Origin: Malus domestica
Taxonomy: Eukaryota > Streptophyta > Magnoliopsida > Rosales > Rosaceae
Assembly: GCF_042453785.1 (NCBI RefSeq)
Contig: NC_091666.1
Location: 23,952,501-24,016,500, forward strand
Length of the DNA stretch: 64,000 nucleotides
Reading direction: 5' to 3'
The notes below the pieces were generated by a model. The model made no database searches, was not told the origin of the DNA, and was given only the letters and a program-made list of their open reading frames with translations. Below are positions 11,211 through 24,655 of this stretch, piece after piece. Positions within the stretch are counted from its first letter, which is position 1; the number at the start of each line of letters is the position of its first letter. The position numbers and the translations under genes were made by a program.

Positions 11211-11443
11211 GGTTCGTTTGGTAAATGCTTTTAAATGACTGAAAAAACTTTTATAGGAAATGTTTTTGGGTTCCAAAAGCACTTGAGGTGCTTTCTGTTA
11301 AAAGCGTCAGTTATGTGCTTCTTACTGGAAGCATTTTAAGTGTTTTTTCATAATTAACTTGCAGTTTTACTAACGTTTGGTTCCAAAAATATTTTATGTG
11401 AAAGCGCTCTCAAATCGTTTAAAAGCATTTGCCAAACGAGTCC
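11211..11443. mobile_element. hAT-like MITE (GGTTCGTTTGG ends)
   Basis: About 233 bp. Left end GGTTCGTTTGGTAAATGCTT, right end read inward GGACTCGTTTGGCAAATGCT. The interior has the AAAAGCACTT / GCTTTT pairs typical of this repeat group. I could not settle the target duplication. A degenerate relative is seen at about 44330-44475. Confidence 0.65.
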
Positions 11444-11806
11444 CAACTAGTTGTGGTTACATATTATGGCATTCAACCCACTATTTAATATTTATTCATG
11501 AAAATGATCTTTGCCTACTAATGAAACTGTTAACCCTAAAGATAAACCAGATATGTTTAAATGGATCACAACTAATTGTGTCAGACAAAGTACATGCATA
11601 AATAGGTAAAGACATTACTCCAACTAAGGAACACCATAAGGCCAAACCCACGATATAACCCATATTTACATAAATAAAAATAAAATTAAAAATATATGGC
11701 AATTTCGTAATTAAACCCAAATTCCCACTTACAGTGCCACCCCTTCCCAAATTTAGAATACAGTAATTGTCCTGATCCACATATCTTATGAAATGTTGAG
11801 ATTTGA

Positions 11807-13057
11807 TGTCACATCCCAACCCGGGGTCCACCACATCTCGGGCCCGCTTCACCGCCGTAGCATGATATTGTCCGTTTTGGGCCCCGACCACGCCCTCACG
11901 GTTTTGTTTATGGGAACTCACACGAGAACTTTCCAGTGGGTCACCCATCATGGGAGTGCTCTTGTGAGCTACTCGCTTAACTTTCGTGTTCCGATGAACT
12001 CCGAAGCCAGTGAGCTCTCAAAAGGCATTGTGCTAGGTAGGGATGAGAATATACATTTAAGGATCACTCCCTTGGACGATGTGGGATCTTACAATCCACC
12101 CCCCTTAGTGGCCCGGCATCTTCATCGGCACACCACAGCCAGTGTTAGGCTTTGATACCAAATTGTCACATCCCCACATCCCGGACTCGCACCACAGCCA
12201 TTTGGGCCCCGACCACACCCTCACGGTTTTGTTTCTGGGAACTCACACGAGAACTTCCCAGAGGGTCACCCATCATGGGAGTGCTTTTGTGCGCTACTTG
12301 GTTAACTTTCGAGTTTCGATGAACTCCGAAGCCAGTGAGCTCCCAAAAAACCTTGTGCTAGGTAGGGATGGGAATATACATTTAAAGATCACTCCCCTAG
12401 GCGATGTTGAAATCTGTCACATCCTGGCCCGGGGTCCACCACATCCCAGACTCGCTCCACCACCGTAGCACGATATTGTCCGCTTTGGGCCACACTACAT
12501 CCTCATGGTTTTGTATCTGAGAACTCACACGAGAACTTCCTAGTAGGTCACCCATCATGGGATTGCTCTCGCGCGCTACTCGCTTAACTTCGGAATTCCG
12601 ATGGAACCCGAAACCAGTGAGTTCCCAAAATGCCTCATGCTAGGTAGGGATGAGAATATACATATAAGGATCACTCCCCTGGACGATGTGGGATCTTACA
12701 ATCCACCCCCCTTAAGGGCTCGACAACCTCGTCGGCACACCACAACCAGGGTTAGGCTCTGATACCAATCTATCACATCCCAGCCCCGGGTCCACCATAT
12801 CTCGGGCCCGCTCCACTACCGTAGCACAATATTATCCGTTTTGGGCTCCGACTATGCCCTCACAGTTTTGTTTCTGGGAACTCACACGAGAACTTTCCAG
12901 TGGGTCACCCATCAAGGGATTGCTCTCGCGTGCTACTCGCTTAACTTCGGAGTTTCGATGGAACCCAAAGCCAGTAAACTCCTAAAAAGCTTCATGCTAG
13001 GTAGGGATGAGAATATACATATAAGGATCATTTCCCTGAACGATGTGGGATCTTACA
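11807..13057 (-). mobile_element. Cassandra TRIM array: four LTRs, two internal domains, one TSD
   Basis: LTR copies: 11807-12093, 12164-12414 (shortened), 12415-12700 and 12771-13057. Internal domains of 70 bp lie at 12094-12163 and 12701-12770. On the minus strand each LTR starts TGTAAGATCCCACATCG and ends GGGATGTGACA. Each internal domain has a primer-binding site (TGGTATCAAAGCC / TGGTATCAGAGCC, matching initiator tRNA-Met) and a purine tract (AAGGGGGGTGGAT). The second and third LTRs abut with no interior. The whole block is flanked by a perfect 5-bp duplication TTTGA (11802-11806 and 13058-13062). No protein is encoded. Confidence 0.92.
12520..12610 (-). other. 5S-rRNA-like segment inside a Cassandra LTR (best of four copies)
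   Basis: On the minus strand it reads CCGAAGTTAAGCGAGTAGCG, then ATCCCATGATGGGTGACC, which match the internal control region of plant 5S rRNA genes (AAGTTAAGCG and GATGGGTGACC boxes). Cassandra elements are known to carry this and may be read by RNA polymerase III. Equivalent segments lie near 11915-12005, 12245-12340 and 12880-12965. It is not a functional 5S gene. Confidence 0.85.
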
Positions 13058-13062
13058 TTTGA

Positions 13063-14600
13063 ATTGGTGTCATTGTACTCTTAATTAATATAATCTCACT
13101 AAATAATAACTTATAACTCAATCAGGTAAGAAAATTTATTCTGTACAAGAAGTATTCAGTTGAATTCATTCCTCCTCGATATTGCCTTTTTATTTGTTGA
13201 GAAGTTGATATAGCTTGTATAAAGTGCTCCTACTGAGTAAAAACTATTAGCTATATCTTATTTCACACATTTTGTTTTTACTGAGTAAAGTGCTCCTACT
13301 TTATTTCTGAGTAATCCTTTAGCAGCCATGAAATCTCTGCATGTAGAAATTAGGCGTCGGCTTGTGAGTTGTGACCGCGTCATTGTGCTTTTCATAATTA
13401 TCACTTACAAAAAGGCAGACACCATAGGCTTATGATTAAGGGGAAAGTGCGTTTTAATTAGTGCTCTCCAACAAAACATGGTGACTCATTAGAAAAACTG
13501 TATTGTTCGGTTGCAGCACATAGTTTTTCGTTGTCCTCATACATTTTTAGCAGAAAGTGTAGTTGCGGACAAAATAGCCGATTTAGGGCTGCTTTCGTTT
13601 TCACTTGTTAGGTATGCCACTCCTATTGAAATTATTCCTTTTCTACATTCAAATTTCTTTGGGCATAGCAGCCCACAAGTTTGTCTCACCTTCTTGATGT
13701 GTGATTTTCATTTTTACCTCATCCTTTTAGATTTTCCTTTTTGTTTTGCAACTTATCTTGCAGCCAGGTTCTTACCTTTTAGGTTTTACAGGGGTTTGAT
13801 TTATGCCCCCTGTTTTTCTGTATTTCATTTTCTTGTTTTATGAGAAGTAAGATTTATGTCTCTTAACTAAATTTAACTTCTTTTTTTCATATCAATAAAA
13901 TTCCCTCGGCTGAAGTTCTAAAAACAAGACAATTAAATATGGACTTGGATCAAGTTTTGTCCAAAAAAGCTAACCCCCACCCTTGAGATTGCTCATTCTG
14001 CTGTGCTAAAAGATAATTTGAGCAATGCGATGAAACCTACGACAGAACAAATACGCGTATTCTATTGATTGCAGAAGTTTTGAGTTGATTCTATGATTTC
14101 GTCCCCTGATTCATCTTCTATATCCAGGTTGCACCAACTCGTTTCGTCCTTCGAGCAGACCTGGACTTAAGGCAAGTCGGCTAAAGAGTGTGCTCCGCCC
14201 TCTGCACTCAAATTCGAATTCCCCTCGGCACCCATAATGACACTCCTCTTGAAATCATCCATGGCAGAGATCTATACCTTCCTTCTCTACTACGGTCCAT
14301 CAACATTTTAGCGCAAAGCACTTAGGAAGGTAACCTATGTGCAAGAAACTAGGCTTTTTTTCATCCAATCTGTATTCGAATTGAAGAAAAAAGGTTGACA
14401 TTTCATTCTTCCATTCGAGTTTCTGCTCCAAATTTCATTCTAGAAACTGCATACTTTTCCTTTGGTGATTAATTCAATTATGTTACAAAACAAACTGAAT
14501 GATCGTAAACTCAATAACAAAGGAACGAATGGACAGTTGAAAACATCTGAAATTACGTTGTACATGCAACTTTTTTCTTTCCTGGCTTCCTCGACGAGAT
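13063..14600. other. Gene-free stretch downstream of the S6 gene
   Basis: Short open frames only, with no recognisable protein, RNA gene or terminal repeats. Confidence 0.55.
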
Positions 14601-14621
14601 GGACAAAAGATTCAAACTAAA

Positions 14622-16542
14622 CTAGTACTTCCTCTTCCTTATTTTGAAGCTCATCGATCGGATGACATTATCATCAGCCTTCAGATTTGCTTCAAGAACT
14701 TCAAGAGATTCAGGTTTTGTGAAGTAGGTAAAGAGGAGGTAGATACCATCCAGGTAAGTGTTGGACTCTCCGGCTTTGTTTTTCTTCTGGATGCCATAGG
14801 CTAGTGGAATTACCCCTCTGTTGAAGACCTCCACGTACATGCCACCCCCGGCTATTAGCAACTGCAAAATAAGGATCATCAGATTAAAACCTTGTCACAA
14901 ACTACACTCAGACAGTTTTATAACCTGAGCAGGCAACGTAATGCTGCTTAAATTAAATTGCATGTGTCAAAATTCATCTTATTTCAAATAAGCTCTTACA
15001 CGGTTAACACAGTCATGGCGCAATCATAGGTGTATAGCTATGTCTAAAACCCTAGACTAGTCCAACACTATGACATGAGATCAAAAGGAAGCCACAACCT
15101 AGTTCTCCGAATCTTCGTAGCTACAAATAACGCATAAAATGCATGACTAGAAATCAGAGGGGTAAAATGAGGCATGACAAGATACAATCTGGCATTTCTT
15201 GATATTACAGGAATTATTGGGTAACAATCACAATCTATCAGGTTTGCCAGTAGTAGCCAACTTTCACACCATTTAAAATAAATTAAGGAAATAAGGGCAT
15301 AGCTTGTGTAGTATTTAACATTCTCGTTGTGATTGATTGCTCATTGATAATCTTCACTCTACTCGTTGATTGCACATCCAAACTAACACAGCTACAATTC
15401 AAATGACAAATATTACTTCTTCACGGAAAACAACCACGGTTAACAAATTAATATGTATATGATCATGATAAAAGATATTAGTTTACCACTAAGGTTTAAG
15501 CTATTAGGAATCGGATATGGTTATTTCCAAACTCTAATACTACCTCCCATGCGTAGAAAGACAAATTTGGGATCTCCTAATTTGACATCATGATAGACGA
15601 ACAACAAGTACTTCGATCTTGCAACCTATGACGTACTGGGTAAACTTATACCTCCGACTAGATTATAAAAGATGTCAGAATGATCCAGAAAAACCTTAGG
15701 GCCTAAGCTACGATAAAGTTACACATTTGCTAAATTTGAAGTGTCCGATATGAGTACTTCTCAATATACACAATTGGGGACCTAAAGACGGTTTTTCAGA
15801 GGAAAGTTTCTCTTACGAATTAAATCAGCAGATGTACCCTGCGCAAACTTAACTACATTATGAGAAAATTCATTCGAATAGTAGTATCTTCGAACATATC
15901 GCTCTAATAGCGAAAAGAATCTCGCACTGCAAAGTACACTTTTCAAAACTAAGCATCTCTGAAGGTCCTAACTCACTAAGAAATAAATGCATCAAATACT
16001 AGCTTAACACATTCTTATATTTTCTTTAAATTTTCTCATCCGCCAAACAGATAACAAACCAAAATTGAAAACACATAGATAGAACCCACTAATTTTAAGA
16101 GCCAAAGAAATCAAATTTACTTCACCAAAATAAAACAGCAACAGAATTTGAATAAAAAAAATCCTTTTACCTCCTCGTACTTCTGGGTAAGAGTAAGTCT
16201 TTCATCCTCGGACATGTCGGGTCTGAGCACCGCCATGGTCTCGTACTGTCGGAGCCCCGGTGGGCACGGGGGCTCCTCCTTCTCCTCCACGGCGGTCAAG
16301 CCCGACCCGGGCGGGGAAGTCGGGTCGTCCTCCGATTGGAACCCGCCCTCAAAAAACGAGCCCGAGAACTCCAGGGACTGGACATTGGCGGTTAGGCGCG
16401 GACTGGGATTCGGTCCGGTTCGGTTAAAGAGAGGGAAGGAGACGGCTTGGGGTAGAGATGGGATTTGGGAAATTGTTTTGGGGAAAAACGGGAAATTTGA
16501 TGAAGGGGAAAGAGATGAAATGAGGGAAGAAGTGGAAGCCAT
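14622..16542 (-). CDS. PRPS6: Chloroplast 30S ribosomal protein S6
   Basis: Plastid-targeted bS6 of the small ribosomal subunit. CDS exons: 16171-16542 and 14622-14861, total 203 codons plus stop. The intron (about 1.3 kb) has GAG|GTAAAA and TTTTGCAG|TTG borders. Residues 1-50 are rich in Ser, Pro and Phe with few acids, as in a chloroplast transit peptide. The S6 fold starts at RQYETMAVLRPDMSEDE (about residue 98) and continues in exon 2 with GGGMYVEVFNRGVIPLAYGI, NTYLDGIYLLFTYFTKPES and the basic tail IRKRKY. Length and motifs match Arabidopsis At1g64510 as recalled. In Arabidopsis the next locus is RPN12a. Here RPN12 is also the next intact gene, divergently oriented, but 12.6 kb of repeats has come between them. 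Confidence 0.93.
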
Positions 16543-16760
16543 TGCTGGAAGCTTTATTTGGAACAGAAGAAAGCTTCTGGGTCAGTCCTTGGTGGATATT
16601 GATAAGGGATTCGAGGAGAGGACAATGGTGAATGAAACGACGTGTCGTGTACTTTGTTGTGTTTTAGTACCATGGGTCAATGCCACTGGATTGACAATTT
16701 CGAACACTGACACGTCACAAAAATTGTAGCTCCCACCAGTACGGATTTGATGTGCGCGCT
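16543..16760 (-). promoter_or_regulatory. Upstream region of the S6 gene
   Basis: About 200 bp precede the start codon before repeat-like sequence begins. It contains GACACGTCAC (about 16707-16716), an ACGT-core element similar to G-box/ABRE sites. No clear TATA box. Confidence 0.35.
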
Positions 16761-16984
16761 ATTAACACAACTGAAATAAAGATTCAGCTAATTTTTCATT
16801 AGTGAAATCATAATTCCTAATTTTTTTCTAATGAATAAGTGTGACTTCTACATAGACATGTAAACGGATCGGGTTTATCGGATTTGGATCGGATTCAATC
16901 CGATCCATTAAGCTAAAGAAAAACTAATGATAAAGGCTACAAAACTTTAAATCTTAACCAAAAACCACATTATAATTTTATTTA

Positions 16985-17160
16985 GGGAGCTTTAATGAAA
17001 AAGGCTTTGACTAACTTTAATTTAACCAAAAACCACATAATAACTTTATTTAATAAAAAGGACATGAATTTTAATGAAAAAGGACACAAACTATAAGAAA
17101 TAAAAGACTAACTAAAGAGCACACGGGCTGGAAGTAAGCCCAGCGTGCAAAACAATTTTT
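16985..17160 (+). repeat. MITE-like repeat, inverted partner at 27000-27180
   Basis: Begins GGGAGCTTTAATGAAAAAGG, with AACCAAAAACCACATAATAA and TTTAATAAAAAGGACATGAA. A partial copy precedes it from about 16920. The reverse complement of 27000-27180 starts GGGAGTTTTAATGAAAAGGG and follows the same text. Confidence 0.6.
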
Positions 17161-17386
17161 TTTTCCAATCCTTGCCCTTGACGGAACACCACTTCCGTTA
17201 GCCAAACCGTTTAGAATTTGAATGCCATTTTGTTAGCCAGTTTCTCTCTCTTTTTTTTTTTGAATTTGCCGTTGGTTTCTCCTTTTTATTTTTCTTGTTT
17301 TCTTCTTGCCCTCCCCCTTGCTCCTGGAAGCCGGAAGGGACGTCTTTTTCATAGGCTTGAGAAACCCATCGATTCCCACTTTCTTT

Positions 17387-17393
<7 letters not shown>

Positions 17394-17427
<34 letters not shown>
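17394..17427. repeat. (TA)n microsatellite
   Basis: About 17 TA units followed by a T run. Confidence 0.9.
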
Positions 17428-17436
<9 letters not shown>

Positions 17437-17619
17437 TTACTTATTTGAATTAGGTTGTTCAAATTACCAATCTCCACCTTAATTTTGTTTGCCGCTTAGA
17501 ACCTGTATAAATGTTTTCTGTAGGAACCCTTTCATTGAAAATTATTTCAATTTCATTTTTAGTTGGTGGGTTTAAAGATTTGCCAGTACGGTCTTGACTA
17601 TTGATTGATAAAACAATGG

Positions 17620-18970
17620 TCCTGGAGATGATCAATAGTTCAGTTTGCTTTGGTAAAAAAATGTGGTTTAGTTTAATAAATAGTTTAGTTTGCTATGGTA
17701 AAAAAATATGTTTTTCTAGTTCAGTTTGATAAATAGTTCAGTTTGCTTTGGTAAAAAAGTGTGGTTTAGTTTGATAAATAATTCAGTTTGCTTTGGTAAA
17801 AAAGTGTGGTTTTCTAGTTCAGTTTGATAAATAGTTCAGTTTGCTTTGGTAAAAAAGTGTGGTTTTCTACTTAACTTTGATAAATAATTCAGTTTGCTTT
17901 GGTAAAAAAGTATGGTTCAGTTTGATAAATAGTTCAGTTTGTTTTGGTAAAAAAGTGTGGTTTAGTTTGATAAATAGTTTAATTTGCTTTGGTAAAAAAA
18001 TGTGGTTTTCTAGTTCACTTTGATAAATAGTTCAGTTTGCTTTGGTAAAAAAATGTGGTTTAATTAGATAAATAGTTTAGTTTGCTTTGGTAAAAAAATG
18101 TGGTTTTCTAGTTCAATTTGATAAATAGTTCACTTTGCTTTGGTAAAAAAATGTGGTTTTTTAGTTCACTTTGATAAATAGTTCAGTTTGCTTTGGTAAA
18201 AAAATGTGATTTAGTTTGATAAATAGTTCAGTTTGCTTTGGTACAAAAGTGTGGTTTTCTAGTTTACTTTGATAAATAGTTCACTTTGATAAATAGTTCA
18301 GTTTGCTTTGGTAAAAAAAAGTGGTTTAGTTAGATAAATAGTTCAATTTGTTTTAGTAAAAAAGTGTGGTTTTCTAGTTCAGTTTGATAAATAGTTTAGT
18401 TTGCTTTTGTAAAAAAAATGTGGTTTGGTTTGATAAATAGTTCACTTTGATAAATAGTTCAGTTTGCTTTGGTAAAAAAGTGTGGTTTTCTAGTTCACTT
18501 TGATAAATAGTTCAGTTTGCTTTGGTAAAAAAATGTGGTTTAGTTTGATAAATAGTTCAGTTTGCTTTAGTAAAAAAGTGTGGTTTTCTAGTTTACTTTG
18601 ATAAATAGTTCAGTTTGCTTTGGTAAAAAAATGTGGTTTAGTTAGATAAATAGTTCAATTTGTTTTAGTAAAAAAGTGTGGTTTTCTAGTTCAGTTTGAT
18701 AAATAGTTCAGTTTGCTTTTATAAAAAAATGTGGTTTGGTTTGATAAATAGTTCACTTTGATAAATAGTTCAATTTGCTTTGGTAAAAAAGTGTGGTTTA
18801 GTTTGATAAATAGTTCAGTTTGCTTTGGTAAAAAAATGTGGTTTTCTAGTTCACTTTGATAAATAGTTTAGTTTGATAAATAGCTCAGTTTAATAAATAG
18901 TTCAGTTTGCTTTGGTAAAAAAATGTGGTTTAGTTTGATAAATAGTTCAGTTTGATAAACCTAATGTATA
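17620..18970 (+). repeat. Tandem array A, first block (45/53-bp units)
   Basis: About 26 units in two interleaved forms. The short form is about 45 bp (TTCAGTTTGCTTTGGTAAAA, then ATGTGGTTTAGTTTGATAAA, TAG). The long form is about 53 bp and adds TTTTCTAGTTCACTTTGATA. It ends in GTTTGATAAACCTAATGTAT, exactly as the second block ends. Confidence 0.93.
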
Positions 18971-19195
18971 AAATGGTTTTCATAATTCGCCCTCCAAGAG
19001 ATCGATTTCTCTCTTAAATCTAATGAATTGCCTACATGACTCAATGATATACACAAGTGTGTACTTGAACATGAAACTCCACATGATGCACAAAAGAACA
19101 CAGTTAGTCTTTGAAACTGCAAAGCAACCTACTACCATCCAGCAGACATGGGATTCATTCCCCTTTCTCTTTGAGCATGTGCTTCTCTTCCACTA
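18971..19195. other. Unique 225-bp spacer splitting array A
   Basis: Non-repetitive sequence between the two blocks. I see no recognisable protein or RNA in it. Confidence 0.6.
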
Positions 19196-19930
19196 TTTAG
19201 TTTGATAAATAGTTCAATTTGCTTTGCTAAAAAAGTGTGGTTTTCTAGTTTACTTTGATAAATAGTTCAGTTTGCTTTAGTAAAAAAATGTGATTTTCTA
19301 GTTCAGTTTGATAAATAGTTCAGATTGTTTTGGTAACAAAGTGTGGTTTTCTAGTTCACTTTGATAAATAGTTCAGTTTGCTTTGGTAAAAAAGTGTGGT
19401 TTTCTAGTTTACTTTGATAAATAGTTCAGTTTGCTTTGATGAAAAAATGTGGTTTAGTTTAATAAATAGTTCAGTTTACTTTGGTAAAAAAATGTGGTTT
19501 GGTTTGATAAATAGTTCACTTTGATAAATAGTTCAATTTGCTTTGGTAAAAAAGTGTGGTTTAATTTAATAAATAGTTCAATTTGCTTTGGTAAAAAAAT
19601 GTGGTTTTCTAGTTCAGTTTGATAAATAGTTCAGTTTGCTTTGGTAAAAAAATGTGGTTTGGTTTGATAAATAGTTCACTTTGATAAATAGTTCAGTTTG
19701 CTTTGGTAAAAAAGTGTGGTTTAGTGTGATAAATAGTTCAGTTTGCTTTGGTAAAAAAGTGTGATTTTCTAGTTCAGTTTGATAAATAGTTCAGCTTGCT
19801 TTGGTAAAAAAATGTGGTTTTCTAGTTCAATTTGATAAATAGTTCACTTTGATAAATAGTTCACTTTGCTTTGGTAAAAAAGTGTGGTTTAGTTTGATAA
19901 ATAGTTCAGTTTGATAAACCTAATGTATAA
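19196..19930 (+). repeat. Tandem array A, second block
   Basis: About 14 units of the same 45/53-bp forms, ending with the same GTTTGATAAACCTAATGTAT junction. The block plus spacer looks like a duplicated array end. Confidence 0.92.
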
Positions 19931-20128
19931 ATTGTGACGCAATTCACTGAGACTCCCTGCAAACAAGAACAATCACCCTCCCATCCATCCTCCCTCCTAT
20001 ATCCTTGAACAGCCCGAAACCCTTGCACCTTCAGCAGCCTAAAATGGAACAAGATGAACAAGAAAATCCTTACACTACTCCAAACTATCCAAAAGAGCCA
20101 TAACAGAGGAGCAATAAGAATGACTTAC

Positions 20129-21212
<1,084 letters not shown>

Positions 21213-22111
21213 TTAGCAACAAATACATCGATAAAATCAGTATTTTTACCACAATTACCGTCAACAATATCAAGATTGACAAAATGTAATGAAATCTACA
21301 ATTTATGGAAAAATAGAGACAAAAATTCATTACAGCAGAATATTCAGTCCGCTGCCAAGTTAATTTCTTTTTAATCAATTTCGAAATTTTCGAAACTAAA
21401 ATTTAACTTCTCATGAAATCCACGAAAACCAAATCCTCATCCTCATCATTACCAATTATAAACAATATTTAAAACAAAATAGAAAAATAAATCAGCAGTA
21501 GGATCATGTAAACAATATTTAAAACAAAATAGATCATTGGATTCATAGAAATCTCAAGCGTTCGAGAACTAATGATGTATGCAAAAGAAATTCAACTGCA
21601 AAGATTCAAAATCGTAAATTGAAAACAGGAATGAAACAGCAACATGCAAATTTTTGAAAACAAAAACCAGATCGAAAGAGAAAGGTAACGTGTTATACTG
21701 ACAGGGGAACTCGAGCTCCAGAGAATCGATGCTGAGAAGGTCGCCCGTGCTTATCCGATTCGATCGATTCGATTGATTTGAAAAATTGTGGAACTCAAAT
21801 TGAATTGAAAACAAAAATACATATTGGGTGGAGAGATCGAGAGAGAGAGGGAGAGAGATTCGATCGATTCGATTGAAAAATGGAGGAATTGGAATTGAAC
21901 TTGGAAATAAAAGGATTCAAATGTGTTCTTCTTTCACTTCCTTCACTTCTCTTTCTCTCTTTAGATGTGTCAGGAAGAAATGGGGGGAGACAGACCACAG
22001 CAGAGCAGAGAGACCCATAAAGGAAGAGAGATTAAACGGAGAAATGCTTTGCCGTCAGGGGCAAAATCGGACACTCACTGTTTGGGCCATTTTATTTGGA
22101 TTGATTTAGTG

Positions 22112-22228
22112 TTGGGCTTTGTCCTAACCATTAAATAAACTTACAACATGGTTTTTGGTTAAAACTTAAAGTTTTCAGGCCCTTTTGGTTAGTTTTCCTT
22201 TTATTTAATGGTTAGGACAAAGCCTAAC
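22112..22228. repeat. Small fold-back repeat
   Basis: GGCTTTGTCCTAACCATTAA at 22115 is repeated in inverted form at 22201-22228, with ATAAA continuing both arms. The spacer of about 60 bp holds the sequence TTTTTGGTTAAAACTTAAAG. MITE-like. Confidence 0.65.
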
Positions 22229-22519
22229 ATTAAATGAGTCCAAGAAAGATTGGCCCAAGCACGAATTTCTAATTTAACCCTTAACGGCAAACGTTGCTCC
22301 GTTTATTTAGTTTGTTTCATTCCAGATGAGGAGAGAAAGCCTTTGTACAGTTTCTACAAGATTCTATGGATCTAATATTAATTTTCTCTCAGCTATTTTC
22401 TCATTTCATGAACCAGTCACTGATCTTTTTCTCTATTAAATCAACAAGATCCCATATGACTTGATTCCATGATTCTCCCATTCATTAGGTAATTTTCTAC
22501 ATCAAGATCCACCTCTTCC

Positions 22520-23490
22520 TCCGTCATGGGAAGCGAAGCCCAAGCTTTGGGTATGCATTTATTAAACCCAGTCATTGATGACATTTATTATATAATGTCG
22601 ACAACGACAGTGACGCCACCCTTTCAATCCATGATGGAGTCAAGGCCGAGGAGAAGTTCGAGATGTCCGGGACGGTCCCTGACCTGCCATTAGAGGTACC
22701 ACAATTATGCTATATTATTTAGATTTGAGCTTTTTGGGATCTTGGATTTTTCATTGATGATTTAATGTCTCCTTTAGAGGAAGAGTCTGAACTTGATGTT
22801 TTTGAAAGGTTTAGGATCTTTTAACCGCCTTGAATGATGATGTAGACTTTAGGAAGAGGTGCAAGAAACAGAATCCTCCTCCTCTTATGTTTGTGATTCT
22901 TCTTTACTTCCTGTTCAAATTATAAACTCTAAAATTGTTGATTTTCCTGGAAATAACTCCCAAACACATGACAATTGTAAGTATTTTATTTTATTTATCC
23001 CCCTGTTTCGGTGTTTTTGTTTGGTGTAGTCCTTGAGGATCAAATCACGGGCCTTCATAGGTGATTCGATTTCGCGTAACCTTTGTAGTCATTGCTTTGT
23101 ATTCTCTCTCTGGTACACTCAAAAGTAATCAAATTTACTACTAACTAGCTTATGTTTACTGAATCTATATGCTTTAGATCTACTAAACTCTATTAATTTT
23201 ATTTTGCATTTCCAATTAACCACAATAATGTCTGACGATTTGGCGAAATTTATCGAATAGTATCTAGATAGGTCAACCCATTATTCTTTTCTCAGTCTAC
23301 GTTGGTTGTAGTCACTCAAGTGTGGACTCTACTAATAGCCAAAGTATGCTTACAAATTCCATATGACCAATTCATAATAAGTTTTCTCTTTACATTCCTG
23401 CATTCTCTTTACATTCCAGAAGCTGGAACTACTGGGCTTGGAGGGCAAATGACACAAGAGGAGGTCAAGAGCTTGAACAAACGGTCAGAG
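22520..23490 (+). pseudogene. Possible gene fragment with exon-like pieces, identity unknown
   Basis: Short open pieces with plausible splice borders occur in order: near 22600 (DNDSDATLSIHDGVKAEEKF, then EMSGTVPDLPLE before a GT), near 22810-22870 (DLLTALNDDVDFRKRC after an AG) and near 23420-23480 (KLELLGLEGQMTQEEVKSLN after TTCCAG). Composition is protein-like rather than random, but I do not recognise the family and cannot join them into a full gene. The fragment lies with the ADH piece between the opposed repeat arrays. Confidence 0.3.
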
Positions 23491-23954
23491 TTGTTTCTTC
23501 ATGCTTTTGCTTTTCAATTTGTTAGGTGCTTCATTTGGCACCTCCTTTTTAATATGAGGGATGAGTTTTTATTATCTAATTATCTCTTAAAATTTCTTTT
23601 AATTACTTTTCTAGTACATATACATCTTAAATAGTTTATCACAATCATCCAATTTCCATATGGTTTGACCTCTTTTCATTGTTGATGTGGGATTCTATCT
23701 TTGTAGGTGAAGATTGGGTAATGGGCTGCTATTTTCCTTTTTTTTGTTTCAGAGTTGTTATTTGGATAGTTAACAGTGTTATATTGAATCAATTGAGGGA
23801 CAAGTGTAAATTTTGAGGGAAGCCAATGAGAGGCCACATATGATTTTCGGTTTTTTACTTGACAGATTAGCTTAGTTAATTTTGGATTATTGTTGGAAAT
23901 TGTGATGTGTTCAAATTAAAAGTTAGGAAATTGTGATTAGATTAGTTAATTGCT

Positions 23955-24655
23955 TTGATTTTTACAAAGCAAAGTGAATTATTTATCAAACTAAACCACA
24001 CTTTTTTACCAAAGCAAACTGAACTATTTATCAAATTGAACTAAAAAACCACACTTTATTACCAAAGCAAACTGAACTAGAAAACCATACTTTTTTACCA
24101 AAGCAAACTGAACTATTTATCAAACTAAAATATTTATCAAAGTGAACTAGAAAACCACATTTTTTTACCAAAGCAAACTGAACTATTTATCAAACTAAAC
24201 CACACTTTTTATCAAAACAAACTGAACTATTTATCAAAATGAACTAGAAAACCACACTTTTTACCAAAGCAAACTGAACTATTTATCAAACTAAACTATT
24301 TATCAAAGTGAACTAGAAAACCACATTTTTTTACCAAAGCAAACTGAACTATTTATCAAAGCAAACCGAACTATTTATCAAACTAAATTATTTATCAAAG
24401 TGAACTAGAAAACCACATGTTTTTTACCAAAGCAAACTGAACTATTTATCAAACTAAACCACACTTTTTTATCAAAGCAAACTAAACTATTTATCAAAGT
24501 GAACTAGAAAACCACACTTTTTTACCAAAGCAAACTGAACTATTTATCAAAGTGAACTAGAAAACCACACTTTTTTTACCAAAGCAAACTGAACTATTTA
24601 TCAAACTAAACCACATTTTTTTACCAAAGCAAACTGAACTATTTATCAAACTAAT
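23955..24655 (-). repeat. Tandem array A, inverted block
   Basis: About 14 units that are the reverse complement of the array at 17.6-19.9 kb (ACCAAAGCAAACTGAACTAT, TTATCAAACTAAACCACA). With that array it encloses the ADH fragment. Confidence 0.93.

Noticed and set aside
11915..12005. A functional 5S rRNA gene
   Set aside because: Only the internal control region resembles 5S, the ends diverge, and it sits in a TRIM LTR.
11793..13062. Four similar short plus-strand open frames
   Set aside because: They lie in the Cassandra LTRs, which are non-coding and carry 5S-like sequence.
13511..13843. 110-residue Phe-rich frame
   Set aside because: T-rich low-complexity sequence with no recognisable domain.
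17620..19930. CRISPR-like regular repeats
   Set aside because: Units of 45/53 bp are contiguous with no unique spacers, and the genome is a plant. It is a tandem minisatellite.
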